Both the position numbers and the translations under genes were made by a program. Under the pieces are notes generated by a model, which made no database searches, was not told the DNA's origin, and was given only the letters and a program-made list of their open reading frames with translations. From positions 186,001 through 250,000 of the forward strand of contig RSEE01000022.1 of the NCBI GenBank assembly GCA_003971905.1: a stretch of DNA of 64,000 bases. Direction: 5' to 3'. This DNA is from Moniliella sp. 'wahieum'. Its lineage: Eukaryota > Basidiomycota > Moniliellomycetes > Moniliellales > Moniliellaceae. Positions 36,229-49,400 of the stretch are shown here, one piece after another. Numbering within the stretch: position 1 is the first letter of the stretch; every line of letters starts with the position of its first letter.

Positions 36229-36799
36229 CTCAGTCCCGTTCGACTATCGAGAGAGAGCCTGCGGACACGTCCATGGCGGAGATATCATCCGCGGCCCGCG
36301 CCATGATTGCTTGGGCTCATCGGTGCGATGCTTTGTGCTCATCGCGCCAGCCTTGGCAGAACCTACTGTTACCTGCTAGAAAATTCCCCAAATTATGTTT
36401 ATATACCTGTGTATGAGGTGCATGAGGCACTTGAGGCTCTTTCCATCTGAATATGTTAAGTATAGCCTCTATTAGGGCTCGCTTGTTGCGGTGGCCTTAT
36501 CGAACATCCCGTTACGCCTCTTCTGTTACACCTGCTGCAGCACCTGTTCACCTTATTACATCTGTTCCTGTTCCAACCTTTCCCTACATCTCTCCCCCCC
36601 TTCCACCTTATAGCCAGGATTACTCTCACAAAATACTAAGCGCGTTTGATCTTCATTACGACTCCGTCTGATTCCGCCTATTACAGCGCGTGAGTGTGTG
36701 GTAACGCCCCTGGTCGTCTTACTACGCAGAGTTCCTGGACCCTTTCAACTGGTCTGAAGACGACCTACGTATGCTACTCCTACCTCGGAGGGTCTGACC
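36229..36799. repeat. LTR-like dispersed repeat, copy 2
   Basis: Colinear with 10594-11140: left block CAGTCCC-GACTATCGAGAG, GGGCTCATCGGTGCGATGCT (about 36314-36333), a TATA-like GTTTATATACC, GTGTGGTAACGCC (about 36695-36707) and a CTGAAGACGACCTACGTA block before GGTCTGACC. No frame for transposon proteins. The two copies differ by many substitutions and small indels, so insertion is not recent. Confidence 0.6.
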
Positions 36800-37851
36800 T
36801 TTGCACGCAGACACAGCCACCCAAACTAGAGGGTCTCTCCTCGCATCTGCACCGCTCGGTTCGACCAGGATCTGAGGCCGGACATGCCTTAGGCCTTACG
36901 TGGCTCGATTGGCTGTCCAACGTTTTGCATGCCTAAACGACAGGTGTGGGTTCCACCTCCCGGGGTTGAATGATGCATCGCTCGCTATACTGTGTGGACC
37001 ACACAACAGGGGCGTTGGAGGATCACGGATGGGGCTTGGAGGTGGAACGTGCGGACCACACAGGTAATGTGAGGAACTCGGATAGAAACAGAGGTTGCGC
37101 ATAACCCGAAGGGGATACATGAGGAGGTTACAACATCTGCGGAACGCGGGGAGAAGGAGCTGCATCGACTGTTGCATTTTATTGGAGAGCACAATATTGA
37201 ACCGGAATGCGACAAAAGCAAACGCCAATGGTCATTAATTGACCGCCCGATGATCATCATCGCATATCGTCATCGTCCATCGACATCGTCTTCGCTACCC
37301 CACCTTTTGCGTCAATATACCTCGCCGCCCACACCCTACGACACGCCTGCCCTTCAAGCTTTTAGCATACAGCTATGCAGTGTCTCTCCGCCTTTTTGAT
37401 ACGCGCGCGGTGGCCGCGGCTGCGACGACCCAAAGATGGCGGCGAGTCTTACTGACGGACGACGGAACTGGGGGTAGTACGTGGTGGCCATATAGCGAAG
37501 CTAGTGAAGCTTGAAGCTTGAAGTTGCCTAGTCGCCAGGCCACTCGCCCAGCCTTGTCACATGTCACACGGCCGAATAGAGTTCCAGGTGCGGCAGGTTT
37601 ATCGATTACCTAAATCGATAAGCAGCCGCTCCCCCGTGCGATGCCGGCGGCCGCAGGCAGGCAGGCATGGCGCCGGTGGGTGAGCGCATGGAGCTGTGCG
37701 CTCGGCCAGCCCCAGCACCTCCACCACCCATCTGCCCGCCGCCAACCATCTCCCAGCCGTCTCCGCCGCTCGCAGCCGCGCGATGATCGCCGTGCTCGCC
37801 GCTGGTGATTCCCGCCGGCGTCTTCTTCCCATCCACACCGCCCATGCTGTC
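36800..37851. other. intergenic spacer upstream of the RabGAP gene
   Basis: No gene was recognised. Contains AAGCTTG heptamers at about 37506-37523 and a CACATGTCACA motif near 37559. The last 200 bp are GC-rich and may be 5' untranslated region or contain the real start codon of the next gene (a second ATG lies at 37783). Confidence 0.5.
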
Positions 37852-40800
37852 TGGCGCTGCTCGGCTGCTGCCCCCCTCCCCCTCCCCCTCCCACCACCCG
37901 CCTTCGACCTGCTCTACACGCGGCCCAAGGTGTATGTCCACCCCACCCCCTATGCGCGCGACAATGTCCCCGGTGTTCTCGCCTCCTCCGCGACACCACC
38001 GCCCCCCTTCCGCCACGCCTCTGGCTCGCTTTCCTCCCCGAGGCTGCCCTGCCGCCGCGGACGACGCCTTGTCCATGTCCGCCCCGGCGCTCCCGCCGGG
38101 CTCGAGCTAGAGCTCGAGTCCGATGGCGACGCCACGGCCTGGCATGACGCGGTTCATGCTACCGTCATCTCCTTCTACATCTGCATATCTCGCGCTGAGG
38201 CTGCCCCCGTCCTACGTCGATGCCCTCCCTCTTCGCTCAGACCGCCCCCTAGCCGGCCTGCCGCCACCGGCACGACCGATCGCGTTGCCTTGAACACTAC
38301 CTTTACCCCCCGAACAGTATGCGTTCGCCTCTTTGCTGCTGTACAGGGATTGGTGCTAGCAGCACCCACCTTTTCTCAGTGGTAGCAGCGTAGTGTCCTC
38401 TTCAAGTCGGACACGGACCCTGCAACACATCGGTGCAGCTGCCGACCCTCTTCTACCATGATGATGAGTCAGTCCGAACGGTCGACCTTGATCACGAGTC
38501 CGAATTCGAGACCATTCCGGCCACGCGCTTGCGCATAACCGACAAGATCATCTTCCGGGGGCACACCGTGCCCCACAGCATGCGTGGGCGCGAATCCTGT
38601 CATTGCTGCTGGGAGGGCCTTGGGATCCCCATCCTCTAGTTCCCATTCAGGATCCACCTTGAGTCGCACTTCTACTCCTGTCACTCAGCGCCCGTCCTCC
38701 TCGGATTCCAGTCCCGCGCACCGACTTCCGACGCCAACATGGGGGGGGGATGAATTGGTGACGGTGATGCGGAAGTACAACCAATGTCTTCCGATCCCTG
38801 CTCCAACCGGGACTTGTCTTACTCAATCCAAGCCCCGAAATGATGGCCATCATGGAAGTCCGTACTACGAGGCCGACGCCATCGATCGGCCGGTCCGCCG
38901 CACCGGTGTTTGGGGTCGCTTGACCGACCCAGGCTCCTCTCCCGGCCACCCTCTCCCTTCTCTGGGTGGTCCCCAGCACTCCACCGAGGCTGACGAGCAC
39001 GATGCTGGCCTGGACGATATCCATCGTCTCGACCCATACTTTTTATGGGAATCGACTCGATCGCTCGTCTTGACCCGTTTCGCTTCCTCTGACGCAATCG
39101 GCGCGGCAAGCATCGCAGCACGTCCTTGCCAAGTCCGCTGCACCAGGGAGCTCAGTAGATGCATCGTTCCCAACACCTTTGAACTCTGGCTTTTCCCTCC
39201 TTACCCATCAGCGGCTCAGTATCACACTGATCCAGCGTCAGAAGGTGCGACACCACGTTCGGATGGTTTGAGTGTCGTGCTTGGCCAAGGGGATCGGCCC
39301 CGTTCATCTTCTCCTGTTCCAACAGCGGAGCATACTAGTTCGGTTGGTACATCTGCTCCACTCCGTCGAGCCGCCAGTGCCTCTGGCTCCGTTCAGACCC
39401 AGCACAGTCGAGCCCTCGGACGGTCCGATGGGCCCAAAAGTGTTCGTACGCGGATGCGCGACTATCTGCATATCGGCCTCAGTCCCTTGACTAAGCCAGT
39501 CCAAACATTGGCCCAGGCGGGCCGGTTCCAATGGGACCTCTGACGGATGCGGAATGGGGACGGATTTCGCAGCAAGGTGGTGTCGAATTTGATTCGGCTC
39601 GCACGTATCTTACTCGCTGGGCGCGTTTGGTGGCCGATGCAGGAGAGCGGTGCCGTCGCACGGAAGAGGCAGGTGTCCCTCCAAGCGTCACAACTCCTGA
39701 TACGAAGAATGAGTCAAGCACACCGTTGTCTCCTGGTGCTTCTGCTCCACTCCCCTCATCTTCGGCAGACGAGCCGCCTCCAGCTCCCGCTGATGAGGTC
39801 GATGAGGAGATCGGGCAACTGGGGGTATTCGAGCTGCTCGCCCGTTGCCCGGATGTACCCCTACTCCCTTCTACGCGTGCCCAGGCGATTCACTTGGGCC
39901 CAATCTCGCTGGAGGAATGGGAAGGATGGTTTGAACCTCGCACGGGTCGTCTTGCACGCCCTGTTCGCAGCGTCAAGCAAGCTATCTTCACCCGTGGCGT
40001 CGCCCCTGATCAACAGGGGCAAACCCCCCAGGCCCGGCAAACGATTTGGCCTTTCTTACTGGGTGTGGTGGCTTGGGAAAGCACTCGGTGTGAGCGAGAG
40101 GAAGCATGGGAGAGCAAGCGCGAAGAGTACCAGCGGTTCAAACGCTTTTGGGAACACGACCCTGTCCTCCTTGCACGAGATGATGTGCTGGACCAGCGGA
40201 GTCAGATCCGAAAGGATTGTCTCCGCACCGACCGGGGCCACCCAATGTTTAGCTCGCAGGACAATCCGATTCGATCAAACGGACACATGGTGGTCCCTCC
40301 CTTTCTCCGGCACCAAAAGTCTTGTCGGCTAGCATCATTCAAGAGAAGGAATGGGCGCATGCGGGCTCGTCGGCAATCAGCATGTGGCCCGCTGGGCGAA
40401 ATTTGTTGACGTATGGGTTTTGGGAAGCACACCAGGCCGCCTTGGAGCAAGCGCTGGCTGCTGGTGAGCCGCCGCCACGGTTGGACCCTCGGACGTTTCG
40501 GTATCAGCCGTTGGGAGACCAAACAGCGACAGTCGTTGGGGGGTATGCGCAGGGCATGTCCGACCTATGTGCGCTGCTTTACATTGTCTGCCATGGCGAC
40601 GAAGTGTTGACATTTTGGTGCTTTGTACACCTCATGCAACGCCTCGCACCCTCTTCTTTGCCGATCAGATTGCCATCGCGGGGCCGCTGCTCCGCCTGCA
40701 GCGCCTTCTGGCCCTTATGGATCCTGCGTTCTACGCCCACATCGAGCAGGCTGGCGGTCTCAGCTTATTCTTTGCCTATCGGTATGTACATTCTCCGAGA

Positions 40801-41952
40801 GACACCTTGGTTGATGACTGATCATTGTGAATGGTGGGGATCAGATGGTTTCTTGTGGGCTTCCGGCGCGAATTCAGCGTACCCGACACGCTCAAGTTGT
40901 GGGACTGTATGCTAGCCGCTGAGTTTACTCCTTTGTCTCGCACCCCCTCGGCTCGGCCGTCTGTTGTGTCCGCTCCTCGGCCCATGCAGGAGCCAACGGA
41001 ACCGGTCCCGAGCCGATGGGGTCTCTTTTCTCCTCGCTCGCCAGATCTGCTGGAGTTGAGCCAGGGGACCCATCCGCCGTGCCCGACTCGTCGAACGGGT
41101 CCACATCGTGGCATGTCCCTTTCCGCCCAGATCCCAAGCCCCTGCACGCTCCCAACGCACCCGTCCCCGTCCCCACAGCGCCCGAGCCGAGAGTGGGACT
41201 TACAAGCGGGTTCAGCCTGTTTGTGGCGCTGGCCATCATGCAGTCGAAACGTGAGGTGATCATGACCGAATTCTTTGACTTCGCCGATATTCTCGGCTAC
41301 ATCAATGGCCTTCACCACAAACTCGACGTGGAGCAGATCATTGCTGCTGCCGAGAAGGCAGCGCGTGCTGCCAAAGTTCTCTTCGCGTGCGGGATGTGGC
41401 CGAAGGAGACGGAGCGGAGGTCCTTACGCCTTCCTCTCCTCTGGATGAGTGAGGTGCGGTGAATCCGGTGTCTCCATTTCTCGACAGAATCGAAGACGTT
41501 CGTCTGGTCGGATCTCCATGTCGTCGAGCAGCTTTCCATGTTCCTGCCCGTCTTGGTCCCGCTTGCCCGATCCTCCTCGGGTTCAGGATGGTCAAAACTG
41601 GGCTTGGTGATCGCACCGGTGAGATTGAGGGTCACGGGCGGGCGGAAGATGGGCAAGCGGCCCTCGTTCCTCCCCCCCCGTTACGGACGAGCGCGAGCGG
41701 GGTGGGGAGCTCGATTCCTGTTCTCACCGGGTTTGGGCGGTGGACGAGGAAGACTTTGTGCTGGGTATGGACGAATTTTCGTCGTCGTTAGATCTACCCG
41801 GCCCGCCCACCCTCCCGTGCGAAGCGGCAGTCGATGAGACAGAGGCGGAGGAAATACGGGCGGCACAGGCGCTAGCTCGGTCTAAAGGGGCGCTACCGCT
41901 TTGCGCCCGCATTGCCGAGGCGGATGAGTTACTACGAGACTTGGTCCTATAA
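37852..41952 (+). CDS. GYP7: Gyp7/TBC1D15-like Rab GTPase-activating protein
   Basis: Predicted GAP for Ypt7/Rab7, acting in vacuole and endosome fusion. The N-terminal segment FDLLYTRPKVYVHPT-YARDN is the conserved opening of Gyp7-type proteins, followed by a domain with LPTLFYHDDES (about 38440) and WGGDELVTVMRKY (about 38740). The TBC domain lies at about 39890-41400: GPISLEEWEGWF, IFTRGVAP, IWPFLLGVVAWEST, ALMDPAFYAHIEQAGGLSLF, SLFVALAIMQSKREVI. The usual IxxDxxRT arginine motif reads IRKDCLRTDR, and the YxQGMSDL glutamine motif reads YAQGMSDLCALLY, so both catalytic fingers are kept. Intron 40782-40844 (GTATGT...ATCAG). The acidic tail ends LLRDLVL at 41952. The start (ATG 37852 or 37783) and several frame changes in the first 1.5 kb are unresolved. 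Confidence 0.8.
40782..40844 (+). other. intron in the TBC domain
   Basis: 63 bp, GTATGT donor, GATGACTGA branch region and GATCAG acceptor. Joins LFFAYR to WFLVGFRREF, a conserved TBC segment. Confidence 0.85.
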
Positions 41953-42621
41953 CGAGCGTCTCTTATTGTGCGCCCCTGCCCCCCTCCCCACCTCGCGTCT
42001 TCTCCCTCCTTCCCCTTCCCATACTGTCTTGGGTACGCCTTCACGATCGCTGTTTTCGCACCCGCCATACCCCTACCCGACGCTCCTTGTTGTCCTCATC
42101 TGTGCTCCTTTGTTTCCCCTACTACGTCTCTTTCCCCTTTTACCCCCCTCCCTTTTTCCCCCTGCCCCTGATAGTCCCTTCCCTCGCCCCGCTGCTACTC
42201 CAAGGCTGCTTCATGTTTGCCTGTCTTGATTTTTGTATAAATACGACCTGTCCACCTTCTTTACGTGTTCCAACTGGCGCGGGCGGAGCCTCCTACTGTG
42301 CATAAGCGAAACGTACGTGTCGCTCTAAACAAGTTTTGCTCTAAAGTCTAGGCTCAAAAAGAGCGAAGTAGTGGAAAACATGGCTGATGCAATGGGCAGG
42401 CCGATAGTCAGTGGTTAGTCGAATGACGGGGGGGATGGTATGGTTACTAAACGAGACCGCACGGGAAATCCCAGATGATGGCATAGTTGATATATGATTT
42501 ACATGGAAGGTTTTGTTTGGCTGGGCATGGTGTGGGCGCCCTCCATGGATGAATAAACAGTTGACGAACAATTCATACTGAGGGTTACACTCAGGAGACA
42601 GATGGGGGGCTATGTACAATT
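41953..42621. other. 3' spacer between convergent genes
   Basis: 669 bp between the RabGAP and URA3 stop codons. The left 250 bp are extremely pyrimidine-rich on the plus strand. No gene was seen. Confidence 0.5.
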
Positions 42622-43492
42622 TTAGGCCAAGCGAGCAAGATAAGCATCCCATCCGGCCTGGCGGGCGCTGGGCCTCAAGCTTGACCTGCTCCATCGCTTG
42701 CGCCTTTACCGTCTCATCAGCCCCAGCCTCGAGCGCCTTGAGCAGCGGGCCGTAAATGCCACGGCCAACGATCATCACGTCGGACTGGGACTCACGCACG
42801 ACTTGGTCGGGGGTCGGTATTGCTGGCCCAGTGCGTCGCCCGCGACCGCAAGATTGACCCCGGGGGTAAGTACCAAAAAGTCCTGCTGCTTAGCAGCCGG
42901 GGTAGCGTGGGCGGCATAGTACGTTTGGTCTACCCGGCCCATCGCAATGAATCCGACAACAAAGCCAGTCGTGTCGTCCAAAGCGGCGGCCACACTGGCG
43001 TCCGTATAGGGCTCGGTGCACAGGTTGCCCTTGGAGCTCATCTGGGCGAGCAAGAGGCAAGCACGGCCCTTGGGAACGCCGGCCTTGGCGAGCCCAGCAA
43101 TGATACCAGGTCCAGGGACGAGGTGGGCGTTGGTGAGGTGAGCCCAGTCGGCAATGCGGTAGACGCCCTGGCTGTACTGCATGGTCACCGTGTTTCCAAT
43201 GTCGGCAAACTTGCGGTCCTCAAACAGCACCACGTCCAGCTCGGTACTGAGCCGCTCCAGCTCCGCCGCCAGCGACGGAGTAAAGTCCGTGACAATGTCA
43301 ATGTGCGTCTTGACCATGCACGAACGGCGCAACAGCGCGGACGACCGCCAGGAGGTCCTCCGCCCGAGTCACGTCCACGCTCACGCACAAGTTGGACTGC
43401 TTGCGCTCCATCGTCTCGAGGATGGAGCGCGCCGTGGGGTTAGAAAAGTGTGCTGCGCGCGCGCCATACGGTTGGGTGGGGAAGGTGGACAT
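42622..43492 (-). CDS. URA3: orotidine-5'-phosphate decarboxylase
   Basis: Final step of de novo UMP synthesis, converting OMP to UMP in the cytosol. The ATG at 43492 gives MSTFPTQPYGARAAHFSNPT; SNLCVSVDVT, KTHIDIV, the catalytic signature VVLFEDRKFADIGNTV, and the phosphate-gripper region MIVGRGIYG are present. The expected C terminus AGWDAYLARLA ends at TAA 42622-42624. Total length of about 290 codons fits the family, and no intron is needed. Three frame corrections are required, near 43318 (KTHIDIV is preceded by VHG instead of V-CM), 42826 (QQYR/TPDQVVRES) and 42655. The pattern argues for base errors rather than a dead gene, because all conserved residues survive. Confidence 0.93.
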
Positions 43493-43651
43493 GGGCAGGA
43501 CTCGTGACGAAGGGAGTCGGTGGTGGTTAGGTGGTGGTGCAAAAGCAAGACACCAGGGTATGTACGTAGGTGCCTCAGGGCCAGAAAAGTCACATGGCCA
43601 GAACATTTCCGCTGCATCGGTGCAACTGGGCCACCTGAACCACCGGGGCGC

Positions 43652-43760
43652 GTAAACGCGTAACGTTAAACGTTAAACGCCCTAAATATTAAATCTCGCT
43701 AAAGTGCTTGTCCCGCGAATCGTCCTTGAAGCTTGAAGCTTGAAGCTTGAAGCTTGAAGT
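43652..43760. repeat. AACGTT then AAGCTT heptamer arrays
   Basis: TAACGTT and AAACGTT units lie at about 43655-43680. Four perfect AAGCTT-G units lie at 43729-43756, with exact 7-bp spacing and a partial fifth unit. Confidence 0.85.
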
Positions 43761-44093
43761 TTCAATAAGGCGCACGTGGGCAGGAACAAAGAACCAGCGC
43801 TTTCATGGGGAATCGATACCCTCGGCCGACATGGAATGGTGCCCCAATTCGGTACTGGCGACAGTCGAAAAGTCTTGGTGTGCTAGAAGAGATACGCAAG
43901 CTGGGCGACGGTGCGGCAGCGTGGTCCGTCTTATGAGTCGGCGAAGCGGCAACAACCGTTTGTGCTCCGCTACGTTTGCAATTTGCCTACCTTAGGGTTA
44001 TTGCAAAACGTAGGCGAAGGGACAGAGGAGGCCCCTCGCCTACTGAGCTCGCTCAACTACGTCCAGCGTTCGCTGGCAACTCGTTCCCCGGTG

Positions 44094-44282
44094 GTAACAA
44101 ATCGGGTGTTGGTGTCACAGCCGGGGCTAGGGTGAGGGAGACCAAAATCGGGACTAGGCCAATAACCCTAAGGGGAAGAAGCAAGAGCAGAGAACATGGT
44201 GCGAGGTGGAAGAAACAGGGAAGGAGCGAGACGCTCGAGACGAAGAAATTGGACATGGGAGCGAGATCAGTCAAACGATGAC
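44094..44282. repeat. dispersed repeat B, copy 1
   Basis: Matches 55774-55983 in the same order: GTCACAG-C-GGGCTA, GGGGAAGAAGCAAGA, a GTGCGA block, and GAAGAAATTGGACATGGGAG followed by CGAGATCA-TCAAACGATGACA. No coding capacity was recognised. Confidence 0.6.
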
Positions 44283-45668
44283 AGTTGGGGCTGCCCTACA
44301 CGCCTACTCGAAGATCTCTGCCGCTGATGCTCTTGGGGATCCAGTGTGGACCCCCGTTTGGTATGACACTAGATGACTCTATAGTAGACCTATTTGGGTC
44401 ACACTATCGGCCTGGCTCACCGGCCCCGTCCTCCCATTGGCCCTCTGCTGAAGGAGGAGTGGAATGGAGGATGTGGTTCTGAGGAAGATACAGGAGGCTA
44501 TGAGAAGTAGGGCCTTATATAGCCGAGGGTACCGCGGAGCTGAGAGCGTCCGGGCTGATAAGAGGAGTGATGCCTGTCATATATCACGCAGAATGATGTG
44601 ATTGGGGCATCGCCCCGACACCATCCGCGGGAGCTGGACACAGACAACAGTTACAGAGAATGAGAGGGAAGGGCGTTGCCTGGCAGGTTAACGGTGGATT
44701 GACAAGGATGTTGTACAAGGACGAAAGATGAGAGGAAGAGGCAAATGTGGACGAAGACGAAATAGGTAAAAGCCCGCTAGGGGGAAAGGAGAATGGGTCA
44801 AAGGTTATACAGACAGTATCTATGTTGTATAGGGGATAGACAACACCATGAAGAAAGGAGAAATTAATCGAGATTGGTGGCTCCCACAGAAAAGGAGCAC
44901 AGGCCACCAAGTATTAGGGAAATGGTCCCACATTCGGTCAGGCGGGAAATGAGAAAGGCGCCAGGAGAGAATCTCACTGCGAGAGAACGAGGAAGTGTGC
45001 AGATCACAGGAAACTGAAGTCCACAGATCCACGCGAGACGGGCAACCCGGGTTTGGAAAGAAAGTGGAAGAGACGACTTTTGACGGGGAATCGGACCCAC
45101 CATCTTCGGTATTGTAGCCACGGATTTGCTTCTGGCCAACACTGCACTATATTGAGCCTGGATGGAGTGTCAATAGGGGAAGATTAACCATATATATTGA
45201 TTGACCTCCAACGATCAGGAGGCTCAACTTTTGAAGCTCACTTGCATCCACGACCAAAGACCAAACATAAAACGATGGGAACATGCTCCGTTTAGACAAA
45301 CGGAGTGCATGGGTTTGCTTTCAACATTCAGACAAGCCAACCTAGTCTTGACGTAGTACGTAGGCCCATAATGCATAATCGATAATCCAGGCAAGGCAGG
45401 GAATGGGAGGGGACGGGCTCGGCCACCTCGGCCGCCTCGGCCATTGCCTGGGACATGTGCACGTGTCATGTGACAGAAGCCACTGGCTACGCCTGTGTGG
45501 CATGCGACGCGTGACGTATAGACGAGAAGCCGCGCGGCCGGAAGACGATCGATGATCGATGGATCAATATTGAGATGCAGGCCGCGGCCTAGCGCGGACG
45601 GAGGTCTAGTAGGGCAGAGTGAGAGCCTACCGGACCTAATTTGTTGACCAGTGCCGGTGATTCCGGTG

Positions 45669-45711
45669 ACTAGTGACTCGTGACTAGTGACTAGCTAGTG
45701 ACTAGTGACTG
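45669..45711. repeat. ACTAGT heptamer array
   Basis: ACTAGT, ACTCGT, ACTAGT and further ACTAGT-like units each followed by G, in 7-bp steps, ending in ACTGGT. A CTAGCTAG interruption lies inside. Intergenic. Confidence 0.8.
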
Positions 45712-46376
45712 GTAACTAGGTGAACGGTGACCCTGTGTCGAAGGTTGCGTGGTTGAACGTTGCACGTAACTGAGCGGACTGAACCAGTGTTCATCGAGCA
45801 GATCTGATAGAAAAATGGGAAACGAAGGGCGATCGCCAGCATATGTCCGGCGGACATTACTGAGAGGGCGTTAGTTTTCAGTACTTCGGCCGGGGGTGCT
45901 TCTCAGCAGTAGCACACTGCCCTGGTGCCTCTGGCCAAGACCAACTGCGGTAACTAAAACTAGTACCTAGTAGGTCGTTACCTTAGGGTTAGGTCTGCTA
46001 TTAGATCTTCACGCTTCAACCAACTAGTCTCTGGTCGCCGTCACGCGTCACGCCTGAGGCTGAGGAGGATGCCGCGGCTTTTGAGATCTGAGATTGGCCG
46101 GGTGCTCGCTATCCACACACCAAACTCCGGACCCCGTCTTCAAGCCCGCGGCCGAAAACTAGCAGCAAAGCAGCAAAACCCTAGGCCCGGTGTTGAAGAA
46201 ACGCGACGCTCTGCCACGCTCTCACTGTGTGACATGAGTAATCGAATCGAGAATCATTAATCGATAGTCATCGAAGTCATCGATCATCCTGTCTGATTTT
46301 CAGCTGCATCTTCGGTATCGTGTACTAGCGTCCATCACGATCAGGCCCGGCAACTGGTCCGTATACTCCAACAAAT

Positions 46377-46386
46377 ACTTATATCC
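46377..46386 (+). promoter_or_regulatory. TATA-like element of the ABC transporter gene
   Basis: ACTTATATCC lies about 95 bp upstream of the ATG at 46479 and ahead of a CT-rich leader. Confidence 0.4.
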
Positions 46387-46478
46387 GATCCAACGCAACC
46401 TGGGCCCCAAGCTGCCTGCCCCCTCCTCCCCACCCCCTCCTTCACCCACCTCCTTCTTCCTGCGGGACGCTGTGCGCA

Positions 46479-49400
46479 ATGAGTGCCGGCGTGACCCACG
46501 CTCCTGGCATCGCATCCGCTGGGGTGCAGTCGCCCCAAACAGGCGCTTCCTCCGAGCCCGGCGCCGACCAGCTCACGCCGATCGACACTTCGGAAGTTCC
46601 CCCCGCCGAGTACAAAGGCGAGCTTTCGGATCTGCATCGATTCCTCCAGACTACCTGGATCGACGACCCCACGCACTTGCTGCGCCGCCCATGGATGTGG
46701 CGTGGAAGGACTTGCAGGTCACCGGCGTTGGGGCTGGTTCCAAGCATGGCCAGACTGTGCTGTCGATGTTTTACTCTCCTTTTTCTCCCAGCACCATCAA
46801 GTCCCTCCTTAACCCTCCTGTCAAAACCATTATTAACTCCACCACTGGTGCGCTCAAGGCCGGTGAGACGCTCCTTGTCCTTGGCCGGCCTGGCTCTGGC
46901 TGCACCACCTTCCTCAAGACCCTCGCTAGTTATCGGGAGGGATACCGCTCTGTTGACGGTGAGATCACCTACGGCGGCGCTAGTCACAAGACTATTGATG
47001 GTCCCTTGGTACGTCCTCCTGTTTCTCGCTTTATCTGCTTTCCACCTCTGCCCCCAACTAACCCATCCACCTCTTCTTAGCGCGGCGAGGTTGTCTATGC
47101 AGGCGAAGATGATATACATTTCCCATCTCTCAGCGTGAAACACACTCTCAGCTTTGCTACTGCTGGTCGCACGCCTCAGGAGTCTGTACGGCCACTGATG
47201 GGCCAAGCGAAGCCTAGCCGCGCCACCTACATCAACGAGGTCCGCGATGCCCTTGCGCGTACCCTCGGCTTGACTCACACATACAACACACCCGTTGGCG
47301 ATGCGCAAATCCGGGGTGTCGGGTGGTGAAAAGAAGCGCGTGAGTTTGGTCGAGATTATGGCTCTTCATGCCCGGGTCATGTTGCTTGACAACCCATCCC
47401 GTGGCTTGGATTCCAGCACAGCCGTTGAGCTCGCTGCGGCGCTCAAGACCCTGTGCAGGGTGACAAAATCGAGTTGTGCAGCGTCCATGTATCAAGCCGG
47501 TGAGCCCGTATACAACCATTTCGATAAGGTGGTTGTCCTCAACGCTGGGCATGTCATCTATTACGGTCCATCCGATCAGGCGGTTGAGTACTTCACCGAC
47601 CTAGGCTTCGAGCAGTTTGAGCACCAGACCTCGGCCGATTTCCTTGTCGGCGTGACAGATGTTGCGGCACGCAGGGTGCGTCCTGGCTTTGAGAAAAAGG
47701 TTCCCGTGACTCCGGAGCAAATGGCCGAATGCTGGATCAATAGCCAGCAGGGTATCGCAAGCGCCCAGGAAGCGGATGCCGTGCTTGCAGCAGGTGCCCA
47801 GAGCGACACGAAGGGCATGGTTCAACAGTTGCACAAACAGCGGAAAAGTGGACGACCAAGAACACGCCATTCCTCCTCACTTGGGCGCAGCAGATTCGCC
47901 TGTGTATCAAGCGCCGTGCACAAGTCCAGATGGGTGACCTGGCGACACCCATTGTGATGTCCGTGGCCGTTTTGATTCAAGGTCTGATTAACGGGTCTGC
48001 ATTCTATCAAATGCCCAAGACAACCGCTGGCTTTTTCCCCCGAGGCGGTGTGCTCTTTTTCCTTTTGCTCTTCAACTCGTTTATGGCCCAGACCGAGTAA
48101 CCATCTCATACACCCAACGTCCCATTGTTATTCGGCACCGCAAGTTTGCGTTAGTCCATCCATCTGCTGACGCTCTGGCCAACACATTACTGGACATTCC
48201 GATTCGCACGGTCAACGTGACTCTCTTTACCATTCTCATTTATTTCCTCACTGGCCTCTCGTACACGGCCGACCAGTTTTTCATCGCCTGGTCGGTTATC
48301 ATGCTTGTCACTGTCATCATGGTCGCCATCTTCCGTTCCATTGCGGCCGTGTTCCGGCACTCGTCGGACGCAATGTTGGTCAGTGGTCTCATTGTCTTGT
48401 GGTTTGCGATCTACGCTGGCTATGTCGTCCCGCGCACGTCGATGGTCATCTGGTGGAAGTGGCTCTCCTACTGTAACCCGGTCGCGTGCGTTTACCCCTT
48501 TGCTCTCTATAGCATTCGTGTCTCACCGTATTAACATCTCTACTTTGTCTGTGCAGATTTGGCTTTGAGATTCTCATGACGAACGAGTTCCGTCGAATCA
48601 ACGCTCCCTGTGCTGGTCTCGTGCCCAACTACCCCAACGCCGCGCTAGCCAACAAGGCATGCACCGTGGCGGGTGCTGTTTCAGGACAGACGACCGTTAA
48701 TGGTCTGAGTTACTTGGAGGCCCAATATGGGTACCTCTGGAAGAACAAGAATCGGAACGTGGGCATCCTCATCGGATACTTTGTCTTCTTTGTTCTTTTA
48801 TGCGGTCATGACCGAGCTCCAATCCGACCCATCTACTCAGGGGGGTGTAATGATTTTCCGTCGGGGGGTCAAGAACACCGTCTCTCAAGGGAACTCGAGC
48901 AGATGACCGAGGAAAAGATTCAAAAAAGCGTCAGGAGATTCGGAGACAGTGGACGGTGCCCTTGCCCAACCAGCGACGATATCTTTGCTTGGCGCGACGT
49001 GACCTACACTGTCAACATCAAGGGTGGCGAGAAGCGACGCCTGCTAGACCAGGTAACTGCCTGTGTGCAGCCTGGCAAGATGACGGCCTGTAAGTACTGC
49101 ATCGCCTTTCCACCCACGGTATGATACTACATGGTTCGATGCGTAAGTGATGGGTGAGTCCGGTGCAGGCAAGACGACATTGCTCAATGTGCTGGCGCAG
49201 AGGGTAGACACGGGTGTTGTGACGGGCGACTTTACTGTCAATGGCTGGCCTCTCTCTTCTGCTTTCCAACAGCAAACAGGATATTGCCAACAACAAGACA
49301 CCATCTGTCAACAGCCACGGTACGCGAGGCGCTCCAGTTCAGTGCGCTACTCCGCCAATCGAGTGGTACACGAGAGGAAAAGTTGGAGTATGTCGAGGAG

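Larger units (their letters stand above)
43493..46376. other. repeat-bearing intergenic region
   Basis: About 2.9 kb between divergently transcribed URA3 and the ABC transporter gene. No conserved gene was recognised; open frames of up to 108 codons lack domains. It contains palindromic heptamer arrays (43652-43680, 43729-43760, 45669-45711, about 46042-46057) and a degraded repeat copy shared with 55.8 kb (44094-44282). Confidence 0.55.

Noticed and set aside
42622-43492. URA3 as a pseudogene
   Set aside because: All catalytic motifs are intact, and the three frame breaks resemble those in every other gene here, so assembly error is more likely.
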